NCBI RefSeq assembly: GCF_030818575.1
Contig: NZ_JAUTAL010000001.1
Span: 2,046,001-2,110,000, forward strand
Direction: 5' to 3'
Length of the DNA stretch: 64,000 nucleotides
From: Chryseobacterium camelliae
Lineage (GTDB): Bacteria; Bacteroidota; Bacteroidia; Flavobacteriales; Weeksellaceae
Each line of letters begins with the position of its first letter. The stretch's first letter is position 1. The position numbers were made by a program, and so were the translations under genes. This document shows, piece by piece, positions 44,696-53,818 of this stretch. The notes below the pieces were generated by a model. The model searched no databases and was not told the DNA's origin. It saw only the letters and a program-made list of their open reading frames with translations.

Positions 44696-44751
44696 GAGTA
44701 ATAAGTAATGAGCAATGAGCAATGGGCAATGGGTAATAAGTGATGGGTGAT
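44696..44751. repeat. Degenerate heptamer repeat RRGYRAT x8, in a 306-bp spacer
   Basis: Eight successive heptamers GAGTAAT AAGTAAT GAGCAAT GAGCAAT GGGCAAT GGGTAAT AAGTGAT GGGTGAT fit RRGYRAT. The rest of the 44541-44846 spacer holds the queA upstream region and a terminator; no gene is seen. Confidence 0.9.
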
Positions 44752-44805
44752 GGATTGCATGCTATTGAATAGGTGCTGTATAAAGTTGTTTAATCCATTG
44801 GGTAT

Positions 44806-44841
44806 GTATAAAAGCTGTTCAGGTGAGTTGAAACAGCTTTT
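44806..44841 (-). terminator. Intrinsic terminator of glycosylase gene
   Basis: AAAAGCTGTT (44810-44819) pairs with AACAGCTTTT (44832-44841); on the minus strand a short T-run follows. Confidence 0.8.
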
Positions 44842-44846
44842 CATTT

Positions 44847-45377
44847 TCATGCTTTACCATCGGAGGGCTGTATGTTTTCATTACACTCATCAAGGTATTC
44901 TGTAATTTTTTTCCAGCTTTCGAGTTTTTGTTCCAGTGAAACGGTATGCAGCGGACTGGTGGAAGGCAGCAGGAATATAGGAATCCTGTAGTTTTTGCCC
45001 AACATTTTCTGTACATTTTTATAGGATTTGCCGCCGTTACAAAAAACAGCTCTGACGTTCGGATGGTCATTAAGCAGTTCATCAACGCGGTTGGCTTCTT
45101 CATTCCGGATTTCAGAATCCAGGCTGCCTTTCCTTTCGCAGGAATCGATGACATCCCACAGAGCAATATGGTGTTTATTCAAAATGGCGATCCTTTGGCT
45201 ATAGTCTTCCGTGAAATCCTCATTCAGCAGTTGAAACATAATCCTCCAGAACTTGTTCTGGGGATGCGCATAATATTGCTGCTTCTCTAGAGATCTGACT
45301 CCGGGAACCGAACCCAGAATTAAAATCTCTGAGTCTTTATCAACGATCGGTGCAAAGGATGATATTCTGTCATGCAT
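44847..45377 (-). CDS. DNA-deoxyinosine glycosylase (uracil-DNA glycosylase superfamily)
   Basis: 176-aa UDG-fold enzyme. The water-activating loop is ILILGSVPGVRS and the minor-groove loop FLLPSTSPLHT, with FWRIMFQLL and CNGGKSYK between. This matches the TIGR04274 hypoxanthine-DNA glycosylase subgroup, which removes deaminated adenine. Start 45377 (MHDRISSFAPI) was chosen over a start 25 codons upstream, which would begin in the terminator of the S9 peptidase gene. Single gene. Confidence 0.9.
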   Translation of the reverse strand: MHDRISSFAPIVDKDSEILILGSVPGVRSLEKQQYYAHPQNKFWRIMFQLLNEDFTEDYSQRIAILNKHHIALWDVIDSCERKGSLDSEIRNEEANRVDELLNDHPNVRAVFCNGGKSYKNVQKMLGKNYRIPIFLLPSTSPLHTVSLEQKLESWKKITEYLDECNENIQPSDGKA

Positions 45378-45422
45378 GGTTCTTATTCTGTATCTTAATG
45401 CTATTTCAGCACTGTTGAAAGC

Positions 45423-45449
45423 AAAAAACGGACAATAGCTGTCCGTTTT
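45423..45449 (-). terminator. Intrinsic terminator of S9 peptidase gene
   Basis: Perfect 10-bp stem AAAACGGACA/TGTCCGTTTT (45425-45434, 45440-45449) with a 5-nt loop and, on the minus strand, a T-run. Confidence 0.85.
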
Positions 45450-45533
45450 CATAAGTATTTTATTGTTCCTTATTAAAAATATTCCCCGAAAATCCTTGGA
45501 TCAATTTGATATCCGCTCAGGGATAAGGACTCA

Positions 45534-47528
45534 TTAAAGCGTTTCTTTCAGCCAGTCAAAGAATTCCCGCTGCCAGACCAGTCCGTTCTGCGGATGCAGC
45601 ACCCAGTGGTTTTCGTTCGGGAAATAAACCAATTTGGATTTCAGCCCTCTCAGCTGTGCAGCCTGGAAAGCTTCTTGTCCCTGCTCATAAGGCACCCGAT
45701 AATCGATTCCGCCCTGAACAATCATAATCGGCTTATTCCATCGATCTACAAAATTGCTCGGATTGAATTCTGTATACGCTTTCGGAAGCGGTTTTTCCCA
45801 CGGTGATCCCAGGTCCCAGTTGGCGAACCACAGCTCTTCGGTGGTCAGATACCAGGACTTCATATCGAACAATCCGTCGTGGGCAATAAATGTCTTGAAA
45901 CGGTTGTTATGGATTCCCGCCAGCATGAATACGCTGTATCCCCCATAGCTTGCTCCTACTGCCGCTACTCTGTCTCCATCCACGTATGGCAATGTCTTGG
46001 CATAATCGGTTGCTGCAAGGTAATCCCTCATCGGCTGACCGCCCCAGTCGCGGGAGATTTCCTCGTTCCATTTCGTTCCCCATCCCGGCATTCCTCTTCT
46101 GTTCGGCGCTACAACAATGTATCCATTGGCTGCCATAAGCGCAAAATTCCAACGGGTGCTGAAGAACTGGGTAAGCGCGGATTGCGGACCTCCCTGACAG
46201 TACACCAGCGTAGGATATTTTTTGTTGGGATCGAAGTTAGGCGGATAATGGAACCATACGCCCATTTCTTTACCGTCTGAAGTTTTTACCATTTTCAGCT
46301 CAGATTTCCCTTGAGCCAGGGTAGCATAGATGTCTTTATTCACATCGGTCACCTGCTTCATATCACCGTTCTTTACATTAACTGTAAAAAGTTCGGATGC
46401 ATGGTTGATATCTGTTCTGGATACCAACAGCGCATTTTTATTATCGGTGTAAATTTCATTTACGTCAAAATCGCCTCGGGTAATCTGCTGTACTCTGGAA
46501 TTTTTAGGATCCAGGGAGAACAGCTGTTTGGTTCCACGGAATGCCGCCGTAAAATAAATGGTTTTAGAATCTGCTCCCCAGAAGACTTCCCCGGAAACGC
46601 TTTCATCCCAGTTTTTGGTCAGATTTTCCGTTTTACCGGATTTCCAGTCCATGATCTTGATGTCATTTTTATCCGCTTCATATCCGTCCCGTGCCATACT
46701 CTGCCACACCAGGGATTTTCCGTCCGGGCTGAATTTTGGGTTCACATCATACCCTTTATTAGACTCGGTCAGGTTCCTGGTAGAACCCGAGGCCAGGTCA
46801 TAGGCAAAAATATCCGTGTTGGTGCTGGTTGCATAGTCTTTCCCGCTTTTAGGCTTAGTCACATACAGCAACTGGGAAGAGTCCGGACTCCAGATGAAAT
46901 CTTCAGCCCCTCCGAAAGGCCTTTGCGGTGAATCCCACATTTTACCTTCCAGCAGGTCTTTGGCTGCTTCCACTTTTTCCGAAGTCTGTACTACAAAAAT
47001 ATGGTTGTAATTCCCTTCATTGAAATAATCCCAGTGCCTGTGGTTCAGATCAGTGTAGACTTGTGCCGTAGTTTTCGGTGTATCGGGATATTTGTCTTTC
47101 CCCATTACTTTTTCTACCAGGACCTGCCTGCTGAAAGCAATCTTCCTTCCGTCAGGAGAAATTACGATGTTGTCAGCCTCACCTATTGTATAAAAGTTGG
47201 TCCAAGTCTTCCCATTGTCCTTTGAAAGCAGGATCTGGTCACCTTCCTGAGCGTAGATCCCATTTTTATCCCATTGGATCACTGCTTTTTTCCCGAAATC
47301 CGTTTTTACGGACTGATGGTTTACGGCATTAAGAAAATAACTTTCGTTTTTGGTCTTTTCCGTTTTCAGATCTACCTGTCCCACTTTGTAAATAAGTGAA
47401 GACTGATCCGGTGACACAGCCTGTACCCCGACTTTTTTTAAAGTCCAGAGGATTTCAGGGGTCATTACTTGTTGTGCGTTCATTAAAAGCGGTGCTGCCA
47501 GAGCCAGCAGACTGTTCTTAAGTTTCAT
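45534..47528 (-). CDS. S9-family serine peptidase (prolyl oligopeptidase/DPP-like), secreted
   Basis: 664-aa peptidase with a signal peptide (cut near LLMNAQ), an N-terminal beta-propeller (WD40/TolB-like repeats such as WSPDSSQLLYV and FSPDGKSLVWQ), and a C-terminal alpha/beta hydrolase. The triad reads Ser in GASYGGYS, Asp in GGIDYRVP and His in NENHWVLH. Such enzymes release dipeptides or act on proline-containing peptides. The start is ATG 47528 (MKLKNSLLAL); six more upstream codons are possible. Confidence 0.92.
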   Translation of the reverse strand: MKLKNSLLALAAPLLMNAQQVMTPEILWTLKKVGVQAVSPDQSSLIYKVGQVDLKTEKTKNESYFLNAVNHQSVKTDFGKKAVIQWDKNGIYAQEGDQILLSKDNGKTWTNFYTIGEADNIVISPDGRKIAFSRQVLVEKVMGKDKYPDTPKTTAQVYTDLNHRHWDYFNEGNYNHIFVVQTSEKVEAAKDLLEGKMWDSPQRPFGGAEDFIWSPDSSQLLYVTKPKSGKDYATSTNTDIFAYDLASGSTRNLTESNKGYDVNPKFSPDGKSLVWQSMARDGYEADKNDIKIMDWKSGKTENLTKNWDESVSGEVFWGADSKTIYFTAAFRGTKQLFSLDPKNSRVQQITRGDFDVNEIYTDNKNALLVSRTDINHASELFTVNVKNGDMKQVTDVNKDIYATLAQGKSELKMVKTSDGKEMGVWFHYPPNFDPNKKYPTLVYCQGGPQSALTQFFSTRWNFALMAANGYIVVAPNRRGMPGWGTKWNEEISRDWGGQPMRDYLAATDYAKTLPYVDGDRVAAVGASYGGYSVFMLAGIHNNRFKTFIAHDGLFDMKSWYLTTEELWFANWDLGSPWEKPLPKAYTEFNPSNFVDRWNKPIMIVQGGIDYRVPYEQGQEAFQAAQLRGLKSKLVYFPNENHWVLHPQNGLVWQREFFDWLKETL

Positions 47529-47764
47529 AAATTCCTTTTTAATCAAAGATGGCCAAAGGTAATTAATTTTGATGAAACGGAGGCCTTTTGACGGAGGAGA
47601 AGGAATTGGGAAATTTGGAAACGGACCAATTTGAAAATGGATTAATTTTGAAATTTGATAATGGATATTGATAGGGCATGCTTGTTTTTTTCTATAAGAT
47701 GGATTGAATCTTCATTGTCCCCCCGCAATTGGCCGGACTTTATATTGTTCTGGTATAGATATAG

Positions 47765-47790
47765 AAAATCCGCCAACTGAATTGACGGAT
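47765..47790 (-). terminator. Likely terminator of holin-family gene
   Basis: ATCCGTCAA pairs with TTGGCGGAT (one G-U) on the minus strand over a 5-nt loop, then TTTTC. Confidence 0.6.
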
Positions 47791-47815
47791 CTACTATACA
47801 GGTCAGTATGTTATA

Positions 47816-48160
47816 TTAATCATTATCTGAAAACAGTGAGTTGGCCAGTGAAGTGATCACCGATAACAAAATACTGAACAGGAATGCCCACCAGAAACCA
47901 TCTACCGTCATGCTGTCAATAAAATAATCAGCAATAAGAATGATAATGGCATTGATCACCAGGGTAAATAATCCTAAGGTAATAATGGTAAGAGGCAACC
48001 CTAAAATATTCAGGACAGGCTTAACAATTAAGTTCAGCAGTGCCAGTACGATCGCAAAAATGACAGCAGATGAGAATCCTGTAAAATGGACTCCCGGCAG
48101 GATTTTAGTCAGCAGAAATGCGACTATGGCAGTAATCAGAAGACGGATAATTAAGTTCAT
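47816..48160 (-). CDS. Phage holin family IV-like membrane protein
   Basis: 114-aa protein with four hydrophobic helices, matching PF04020 (Phage_holin_4_2), with typical LNLIVKPVLNILGLPLTIITLGLF. Despite the name, this family is chromosomal in most bacteria and no phage gene is nearby. It lies between an S9 peptidase gene and a thioesterase gene, all on the minus strand but with spacers. Function unknown. Confidence 0.88.
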   Translation of the reverse strand: MNLIIRLLITAIVAFLLTKILPGVHFTGFSSAVIFAIVLALLNLIVKPVLNILGLPLTIITLGLFTLVINAIIILIADYFIDSMTVDGFWWAFLFSILLSVITSLANSLFSDND

Positions 48161-48233
48161 ATTATTTTTTTTAGTTTACGGATCTTAATGTGCAAAATAC
48201 ATTCCAACAGTCCGGAAAACCCGGTATTAATCG

Positions 48234-48656
48234 TTACCTGATTTTCATCATCGTTACCAGCGAAGTAGCGACATGGCTTTCAGATTCCCCTTTTTCATCC
48301 ACCGTATAGATCTCGGTCCGGACCACACTGATTTTTCCTCCCCCTTTAATCACATAGGATTTGGACACCAATGCTTCACCGATGGCCGGCCTCAGGTAAT
48401 TGACCTTTAATTCTACGGTGACCACATAGCAGTCTTCTTCATAATGGCTTACCGCAGCATAACCGGAAGAAACGTCTACCAGAGAGGCAATCATAGCGCC
48501 GTTGAACATGCCGGCCTTTCTGGTCATCAGGTCCATTTTCGGGATCTTCATAGAAATGAAATCCGTTTCTGCTTCCAGCAGCTCAGCTTTATAGAAACGC
48601 AGGGTTTCGGAGCGGTTAAAACTATCGGTGATCAGCTGTCTTTTTTCAGGTGTCAT
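48234..48656 (-). CDS. PaaI/YiiD-type hotdog thioesterase
   Basis: 140-aa hotdog-fold acyl-CoA thioesterase-like protein. Recognisable segments are MFNGAMIASLVDVSSGYAAVSH with the central helix, and VTVELKVNYLRPAIGEALV in the second strand set. The substrate acyl-CoA is unknown. It is a single gene with 74 nt to the holin-like gene downstream. Confidence 0.85.
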   Translation of the reverse strand: MTPEKRQLITDSFNRSETLRFYKAELLEAETDFISMKIPKMDLMTRKAGMFNGAMIASLVDVSSGYAAVSHYEEDCYVVTVELKVNYLRPAIGEALVSKSYVIKGGGKISVVRTEIYTVDEKGESESHVATSLVTMMKIR

Positions 48657-48811
48657 TTTTTGGGTTTAATACAAAAGTAATGCAACCGAAAAAAAGATGA
48701 AAGCTTTTGAACCGGAAAAATCTTCAGGATGAATGATTATACTTCTTTAAGGTTCGCATTACGTATCACAAAGACATTGGCTTTGTACAATAGCTGATCA
48801 GATCATCTACT

Positions 48812-48849
48812 AAAAAGCCTGCCTCGATCTTTAATTGATCGAGGCAGGC
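48812..48849 (-). terminator. Strong intrinsic terminator
   Basis: A perfect 13-bp stem GCCTGCCTCGATC/GATCGAGGCAGGC with a 7-nt loop and five T on the minus strand closes the fused hydrolase gene. Confidence 0.93.
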
Positions 48850-48875
48850 CATGCGGTTCACAAAAAACTGGCTGT

Positions 48876-50450
48876 TTATTTCTTCTTTATAAATTCGATC
48901 ACGTCTTTACTAAGCTCCTCAGCTCTTTCTACCGGAACGCCGTGTGAAGCCCCTTTATAGATCTTAATTTCTGAACCCGGGATTTCTTTGGCAATATATT
49001 CGGTATGGGAAGGCAGGATCATGTCGTTCTCGCCGGCTACTACCAATACCTTTGCGCGGATGTTGTTCAGCTGTTCTTTGGTGATTTTTGGCTCATCAAT
49101 CATCAGCTGTATGAGCCGGATTTCAGATTCAGGTTTATGCTGGGCCACTTTTGCAGCCACTTCATTTTTCATATTCTGCACCTCTTGATCTCCAAGGCCT
49201 TCCGGAACGACATTGGCACCACTGGTAATGACTTTGTTTACACGATCCGGGTATTTGATGGCAAACTCAAGCCCGGTATTCCCGCCATCGCTCCAGCCCA
49301 GAATGTTAATTTTCTTCATACCCAGCTGATCTGCCAGCGCTTTTACGTCATCAGCAAACTTTATATAGGTTAACGGTTCGGTAGTAGCATCCGTGCTTTT
49401 GCCCTGTCCGCGGGTATCCATGGCAATGACCCTAAAATGTTTGGACAGCTCAGGAATCTCTTTTGAAAAATCACTGATGCTTCCGCCGTTTCCATGCAGC
49501 AGGAACAGAGGTTCGCCCTTTCCGTATGATTCATAATAAATATCGGCATCATTCAGATGGAGCACTTTTCCAGCTGTCGCATTGCTGCCGAAATCACTGC
49601 TTTCATCACTTTCATTTTTCGCCGTCTTATCTACTTTAACATCTATATTAATGGCTGGTGCTGCAATAGATACTTTTTCCCAGTCGCCGTAAAACTGCCT
49701 AAGGTAGCCCGTTTTAAACAGCGCTGCACTCAGCCTTACATTTCCGTCAAATGCCTTCAGGAACTGGATCCCAACATAAAATTTACCCTGAACCCAGATA
49801 TTCCTGTCGTTAACGTCCAGAGAGAATACGCCGTCTTTGATCTGGTCTGCGGTGAGTTCTGCCGTTATATCTTCCTGCAGGATGCTTTTCCCGGGAAGAT
49901 TGTTCTCATCACTGTAAATGGAATATCTCATCACAACCGGCTCATTGGAATTAAACTGGGCCACATTCAGGTTGATGCGTTTAATCTTTGCTCTTTTTTT
50001 GGTGGTAAACTGTAAAGCGGTTTCCCCAAAAAAGCTTTCTTTGTTAAATTCCGGATTCACGATGTAATTAACGCTTTTGTTTTTCGTATTGCTGCCCCAG
50101 TTCTTGTCGACCAGCTTTTTCGGGCTGAGCTTTACCTCTTTGATGTGGGTTACTTTTTCATTCAGCACAATCTGATGCGGGTTTTGCCTGATGAAATCCG
50201 CCACATTCATGGAAAAAGGTTCATAGCCGGCGATTTCAACCCGGATATTTTTACGTTGGTCCACAGCCGATACATCCAGCACAAATTTTCCTGAAGCATC
50301 GGAAACGGTCCCAAGCCGGTCTTTTTCAACCCCTATATTGGCATACGGTACCGGTTTGTTTTCCTCTTTGGACAAAACAATCCCTGTAATAACCTGTGCA
50401 TTCACCATACAGCTTACAGCGACTGCCATCAGAAAGCCGAGTTTTTTCAT
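48876..50450 (-). CDS. Secreted carboxypeptidase-regulatory-like/alpha-beta hydrolase fusion
   Basis: 524-aa exported protein. After a signal peptide (cut near CMVNAQ), residues about 20-105 form a CarboxypepD_reg-like beta-sandwich (ITGIVLSKEENKPVPYANIGV, then GTVSDASGKFVL), followed by a beta-rich middle section, and from about 295 an alpha/beta hydrolase. The nucleophile elbow is GWSDGGN, the Asp is in VVAGENDMIL and the His in YKGASHGVP. The N-terminal domain is normally found on SusC-type receptors, so the fusion is unusual. Extracellular or periplasmic ester hydrolysis is inferred. Confidence 0.87.
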   Translation of the reverse strand: MKKLGFLMAVAVSCMVNAQVITGIVLSKEENKPVPYANIGVEKDRLGTVSDASGKFVLDVSAVDQRKNIRVEIAGYEPFSMNVADFIRQNPHQIVLNEKVTHIKEVKLSPKKLVDKNWGSNTKNKSVNYIVNPEFNKESFFGETALQFTTKKRAKIKRINLNVAQFNSNEPVVMRYSIYSDENNLPGKSILQEDITAELTADQIKDGVFSLDVNDRNIWVQGKFYVGIQFLKAFDGNVRLSAALFKTGYLRQFYGDWEKVSIAAPAINIDVKVDKTAKNESDESSDFGSNATAGKVLHLNDADIYYESYGKGEPLFLLHGNGGSISDFSKEIPELSKHFRVIAMDTRGQGKSTDATTEPLTYIKFADDVKALADQLGMKKINILGWSDGGNTGLEFAIKYPDRVNKVITSGANVVPEGLGDQEVQNMKNEVAAKVAQHKPESEIRLIQLMIDEPKITKEQLNNIRAKVLVVAGENDMILPSHTEYIAKEIPGSEIKIYKGASHGVPVERAEELSKDVIEFIKKK

Positions 50451-50592
50451 CGCTTTTATTTTTACCGCAAACTTCTGAAAAAATTCTGTTCAGAGCGCAC
50501 CAAAGAAAGGTTAAATGAAGGGATGGTTTAGTTAAAGTTTTCAAAACATATACGTTGAAAGGCTCTTTGCTAATGGAAGTTGATTGTAACTT

Positions 50593-51520
50593 AACCACAA
50601 AAGTCAAAGGTTTTGACACTTAAGAATCTTAAGAAGCCAGCTTTGAAAACAGAAGTGCACATTAGTTTTTTAAAAATCTACGATTTTTAGATGTGTGAAA
50701 AAAAAATCTGCATAATCTGCAAATCTGCGAGAGATTAAAAGCATGGGGTTGTAACTGGATATAGAGTCAGAGAGTTTGAGAGTTTGAGTAAGATGGTAAC
50801 CACAAAAGTCACAAAGGTTTTGACACTTAAGAATCTTAAGAGTCCAGCTTTGAAAACAGAAGAACACAGAAGCTTTTAAAAAACCTACGGTTTTTATGTG
50901 CACGAAAAATCCTTTGCAGATTGCAAACATACCAGCTGCAAAATTCCACTCACTAGGAGGGGGTGGCGAAAATTCAAAGAATTTTTGACGGGGTGGTTTT
51001 TGATAATGATTAATGTGGTGTAATCCACTTGGGAAAAATAATCTGCTAATCCACGAGAGATTAAAAAACCACAAAAGCCACAAAAGTTTTTGACACATGA
51101 GAATCATGAAGTACAACAACTATGAAAACAGAAGAACACAGAAGTTTAAAAAACCTACGGTTTTTAAATGTGTGAAAAAATCTGCGTAATCTTCATATCT
51201 GCGATAGATTAAAAGCATGGTTTGTTACTGAGAGTTTGAGTGAGATGGTAACCACAAAAGTCACAAAGGTTTTGACACTTAAGAATCTTAAGAAGCCAGC
51301 TTTGAAAACAGAAGAACACAGAAGTTTTTTAAAAATCTACGGTTTTTATGTGCACGAAAAAAATCTGCTTAATCTGCTGATCTTCGAGAGAATAAAAACC
51401 ATAACAGTCACAAAAGTTTTTGGCACATGAGAATTATGAAGATAAAAGCTTTGAAAACAGGAAGAGCACATAAGCTTTTAAAAAACCTACGATTTTTAAA
51501 ATACGTGAAATATGTTTAAA
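50593..51520. repeat. Five degenerate tandem units with conserved hairpins
   Basis: Units start AACC[A/T]... at 50593, 50798, 51067, 51250 and 51397 (spacing 205, 269, 183, 147). Each has the core ACAAAAGTCACAAAGGTTTTGACAC, a palindrome (CTTAAGAATCTTAAG or CATGAGAATCATG), and a hairpin AAAAA[C/T]C-TAC-G[G/A]TTTTT at 50672-50688, 50879-50895, 51149-51165, 51331-51347 and 51481-51497. Base changes at the pairing position are compensated in three units. The region 50451-51565 contains no gene. Confidence 0.9.
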
Positions 51521-51565
51521 CCAATAAGGATAGTATTAACCTATTCCTCTGTAATTCAGCAAACA

Positions 51566-53689
51566 TTAAGCAAGGCTTACGGTGAAATTTTCATCTATAG
51601 ACAGGACTCCTTCCGTTATTGAATCCGGATGGGCGGTAAAACCTTTCAGTTTTGAGGTTTTACCTTTAATGACAAGATCCATCAATTGCTTATCAGATAA
51701 TTTTTTACCGAATATTTCAAACGTTACTTTAAACCCGCAGTTTTTGAAATCCGAACATCCGACGGCGGTTTTTCCTTTGATGAGATGATGCTCTTTGCAC
51801 TTCGGGCATTGAGTCTCTTCCCAGGTGGGCAGTTCCTTTTTTACGGACGGTTCCCTTTTCTTCTTTTCCCTGACTTCCGGTTCATCCTCCTGAAGACTTA
51901 TAACCTTAGCTTTTCCGTCCACTACTTTTTTGGTCAGCGCAGTAACCATCTGGATCAGTTCTTCCTTAAACAGGTTGGCCTCATACTCCCCGCTTTCTAT
52001 TTTACGCAGCTTGGATTCCCATTCACCGGTGAGTTCAGGGCTTTTCAGCAGTTCATCTTCAATGGTATCAATCAGCTGGATTCCGGTTTGGGTAGCAATC
52101 AGGTTTTTCTTTTTTTTCTCGATGTATTTGCGTTTGAACAGGGTTTCGATGATGTTAGCTCGGGTGGAAGGCCTTCCGATCCCGTTGTTTTTCAGCATTT
52201 CACGCAGTTCTTCGTCTTCCACCTGCCGGCCTGCGGTTTCCATGGCTCTCAGCAGTGTTGCTTCGGTATAGGGTTTTGGCGGGGAAGTCTTTCCCTGATG
52301 GATCATGGGATCATGCGGTCCGGTCTCCCCTACCTTGAATTCGGGGATGGTCTGTTCCTCTTCTTTTTCCTTTTCCTTATCGGTAGGCTCTTCCTTGGGT
52401 TCTTTGGCATAAACAGCTCTCCAGCCCGGTTCCAGGATCTGTTTACCGCTGGTCTTGAACGGAATGGTGCCCACTTTGCCTTCAACAAGCGTATTTGAAA
52501 TTTTACATTCCGGATAGAAGACGGCAATGAAGCGTTTGGCTACAAGGTCGTAAATGAGCTTTTCTTCTCGGGTCAAATTCTGGGAAGGCGGAACTTCCGT
52601 AGGAATGATGGCGTGGTGATCCGTAACCTTGGCGTCATCAAAGACGGCTTTGGATTTTGGGATTGGCTGCTCCAGTAAAGGCGATATCCATTCCTGATAG
52701 AAGGTCATGCTCTTTAAAATCCCTCCGATCTTCGGATAAAGGCTTTCGGATAGGTAGGTCGTATCTACACGAGGATAGGTAACGTGTTTTTTCTCGTACA
52801 GGCTCTGGATGTAATTCAGAGTATTTTCCGCAGAATAGCCATATTTTTTATTGGCTTCCACCTGCAGCCCGGTGAGGTCGAACAGCCTCGGATTTTTTTC
52901 TTTTCCTTCTTTGATTTCAAATGAAACAATTTCAAACGGGTTCTGCTTCAGGTATTCGAGTCCTTTTTCTGCCCGTTCCAGCGTTTTTAGACGGTCGATC
53001 GCAGCATTGAATACAACATCACGGTATCTGGTTTTGAGTTCCCAGTATTCCTCCACCGTGAAGGCATCAATCTCCTTCTGCCGCTGGACAAGCATGGCGA
53101 GTGTAGGCGTTTGTACCCGGCCGATGGACAGCACCGCCTTATTGCCTCCGAATTTCTTCGTAAACAGGCGTGTTGCATTGATTCCTAAAAGCCAGTCCCC
53201 TATAGCCCTTGCATTGCCGGCCAGGTACAGGTTCCTGTATTCTTCCGCGGGTTTCAGGTTTGAAAAACCTTCTTTAATAGCCTCTTCGGTAAGGGATGAG
53301 ATCCACAGGCGCTTAACAGGCTTATCGCATTTTGCTTTCTGCAGGACCCAGCGCTGGATCAATTCCCCCTCCTGCCCGGCATCCCCGCAGTTGATGACCT
53401 CTTCGCATTCGCTTACGAGTTTTTCGATGACTTTAAACTGGTTTTCCACACCTTTGTTCGGGATCAGCTTGATCCCGAAGTTACCGGGAATGATCGGCAG
53501 CAGGAACAGGTTCCACGATTTGTATTGCGGGCCGTAATCATGGGGTTCTTTGAGGGTACACAGGTGCCCGAACGTCCACGTCACACAATAGCCGTTTCCC
53601 TCCATATAGCCCTGTTTAGGCATGGTGGCGCCCAGGACTTTGGCAATATCTCTGGCAACACTGGGTTTTTCGGCAATACAAAGCTTCAT
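51566..53689 (-). CDS. topB: DNA topoisomerase III
   Basis: 707-aa type IA topoisomerase. The TOPRIM start MKLCIAEKPSVARDIAKVLG, the acidic NCGDAGQEGEL, the active-site Tyr in VTYPRVDTTY, RVQTPTLAMLV, and a C-terminal zinc ribbon (CPKCKEHHLIKG then CSDFKNCGF) are all present. The enzyme decatenates DNA. Start is ATG 53689; the region upstream codes for unrelated AT-rich sequence. In Bacteroidetes TopB-like genes may be chromosomal or on conjugative elements; no mobile gene is nearby here. Confidence 0.93.
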   Translation of the reverse strand: MKLCIAEKPSVARDIAKVLGATMPKQGYMEGNGYCVTWTFGHLCTLKEPHDYGPQYKSWNLFLLPIIPGNFGIKLIPNKGVENQFKVIEKLVSECEEVINCGDAGQEGELIQRWVLQKAKCDKPVKRLWISSLTEEAIKEGFSNLKPAEEYRNLYLAGNARAIGDWLLGINATRLFTKKFGGNKAVLSIGRVQTPTLAMLVQRQKEIDAFTVEEYWELKTRYRDVVFNAAIDRLKTLERAEKGLEYLKQNPFEIVSFEIKEGKEKNPRLFDLTGLQVEANKKYGYSAENTLNYIQSLYEKKHVTYPRVDTTYLSESLYPKIGGILKSMTFYQEWISPLLEQPIPKSKAVFDDAKVTDHHAIIPTEVPPSQNLTREEKLIYDLVAKRFIAVFYPECKISNTLVEGKVGTIPFKTSGKQILEPGWRAVYAKEPKEEPTDKEKEKEEEQTIPEFKVGETGPHDPMIHQGKTSPPKPYTEATLLRAMETAGRQVEDEELREMLKNNGIGRPSTRANIIETLFKRKYIEKKKKNLIATQTGIQLIDTIEDELLKSPELTGEWESKLRKIESGEYEANLFKEELIQMVTALTKKVVDGKAKVISLQEDEPEVREKKKREPSVKKELPTWEETQCPKCKEHHLIKGKTAVGCSDFKNCGFKVTFEIFGKKLSDKQLMDLVIKGKTSKLKGFTAHPDSITEGVLSIDENFTVSLA

Positions 53690-53818
53690 GAACGGTTCCG
53701 GATTTTTTTTGAAGAGGACAAAAATCGGGATTTTTTTTGACTTAAAGAAAACGGTCACCAACAATCCTGGTAATTACTTCTAAAACAATAATGATGAAAC
53801 GCTATTTGCCGTGATCCT

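Noticed and set aside
44668..44850. 60-codon ORF with cysteine/histidine-rich C-terminal half
   Set aside because: The peptide comes from the heptamer repeat and the terminator of the glycosylase gene.
47816..48160. Prophage remnant, because of the holin-family name
   Set aside because: PF04020 proteins are common chromosomal membrane proteins and no other phage gene lies within the window.
50670..51119. A 149-codon minus-strand ORF in the intergenic repeat region
   Set aside because: It is built of the tandem repeat units, has no signal or domain, and reads through their hairpins. The bases are explained by the repeat structure.
51566..53689. Mobile element marker, because TopB-like genes occur on Bacteroidetes conjugative elements
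   Set aside because: No integrase, relaxase or tra gene, att site or composition change accompanies it.
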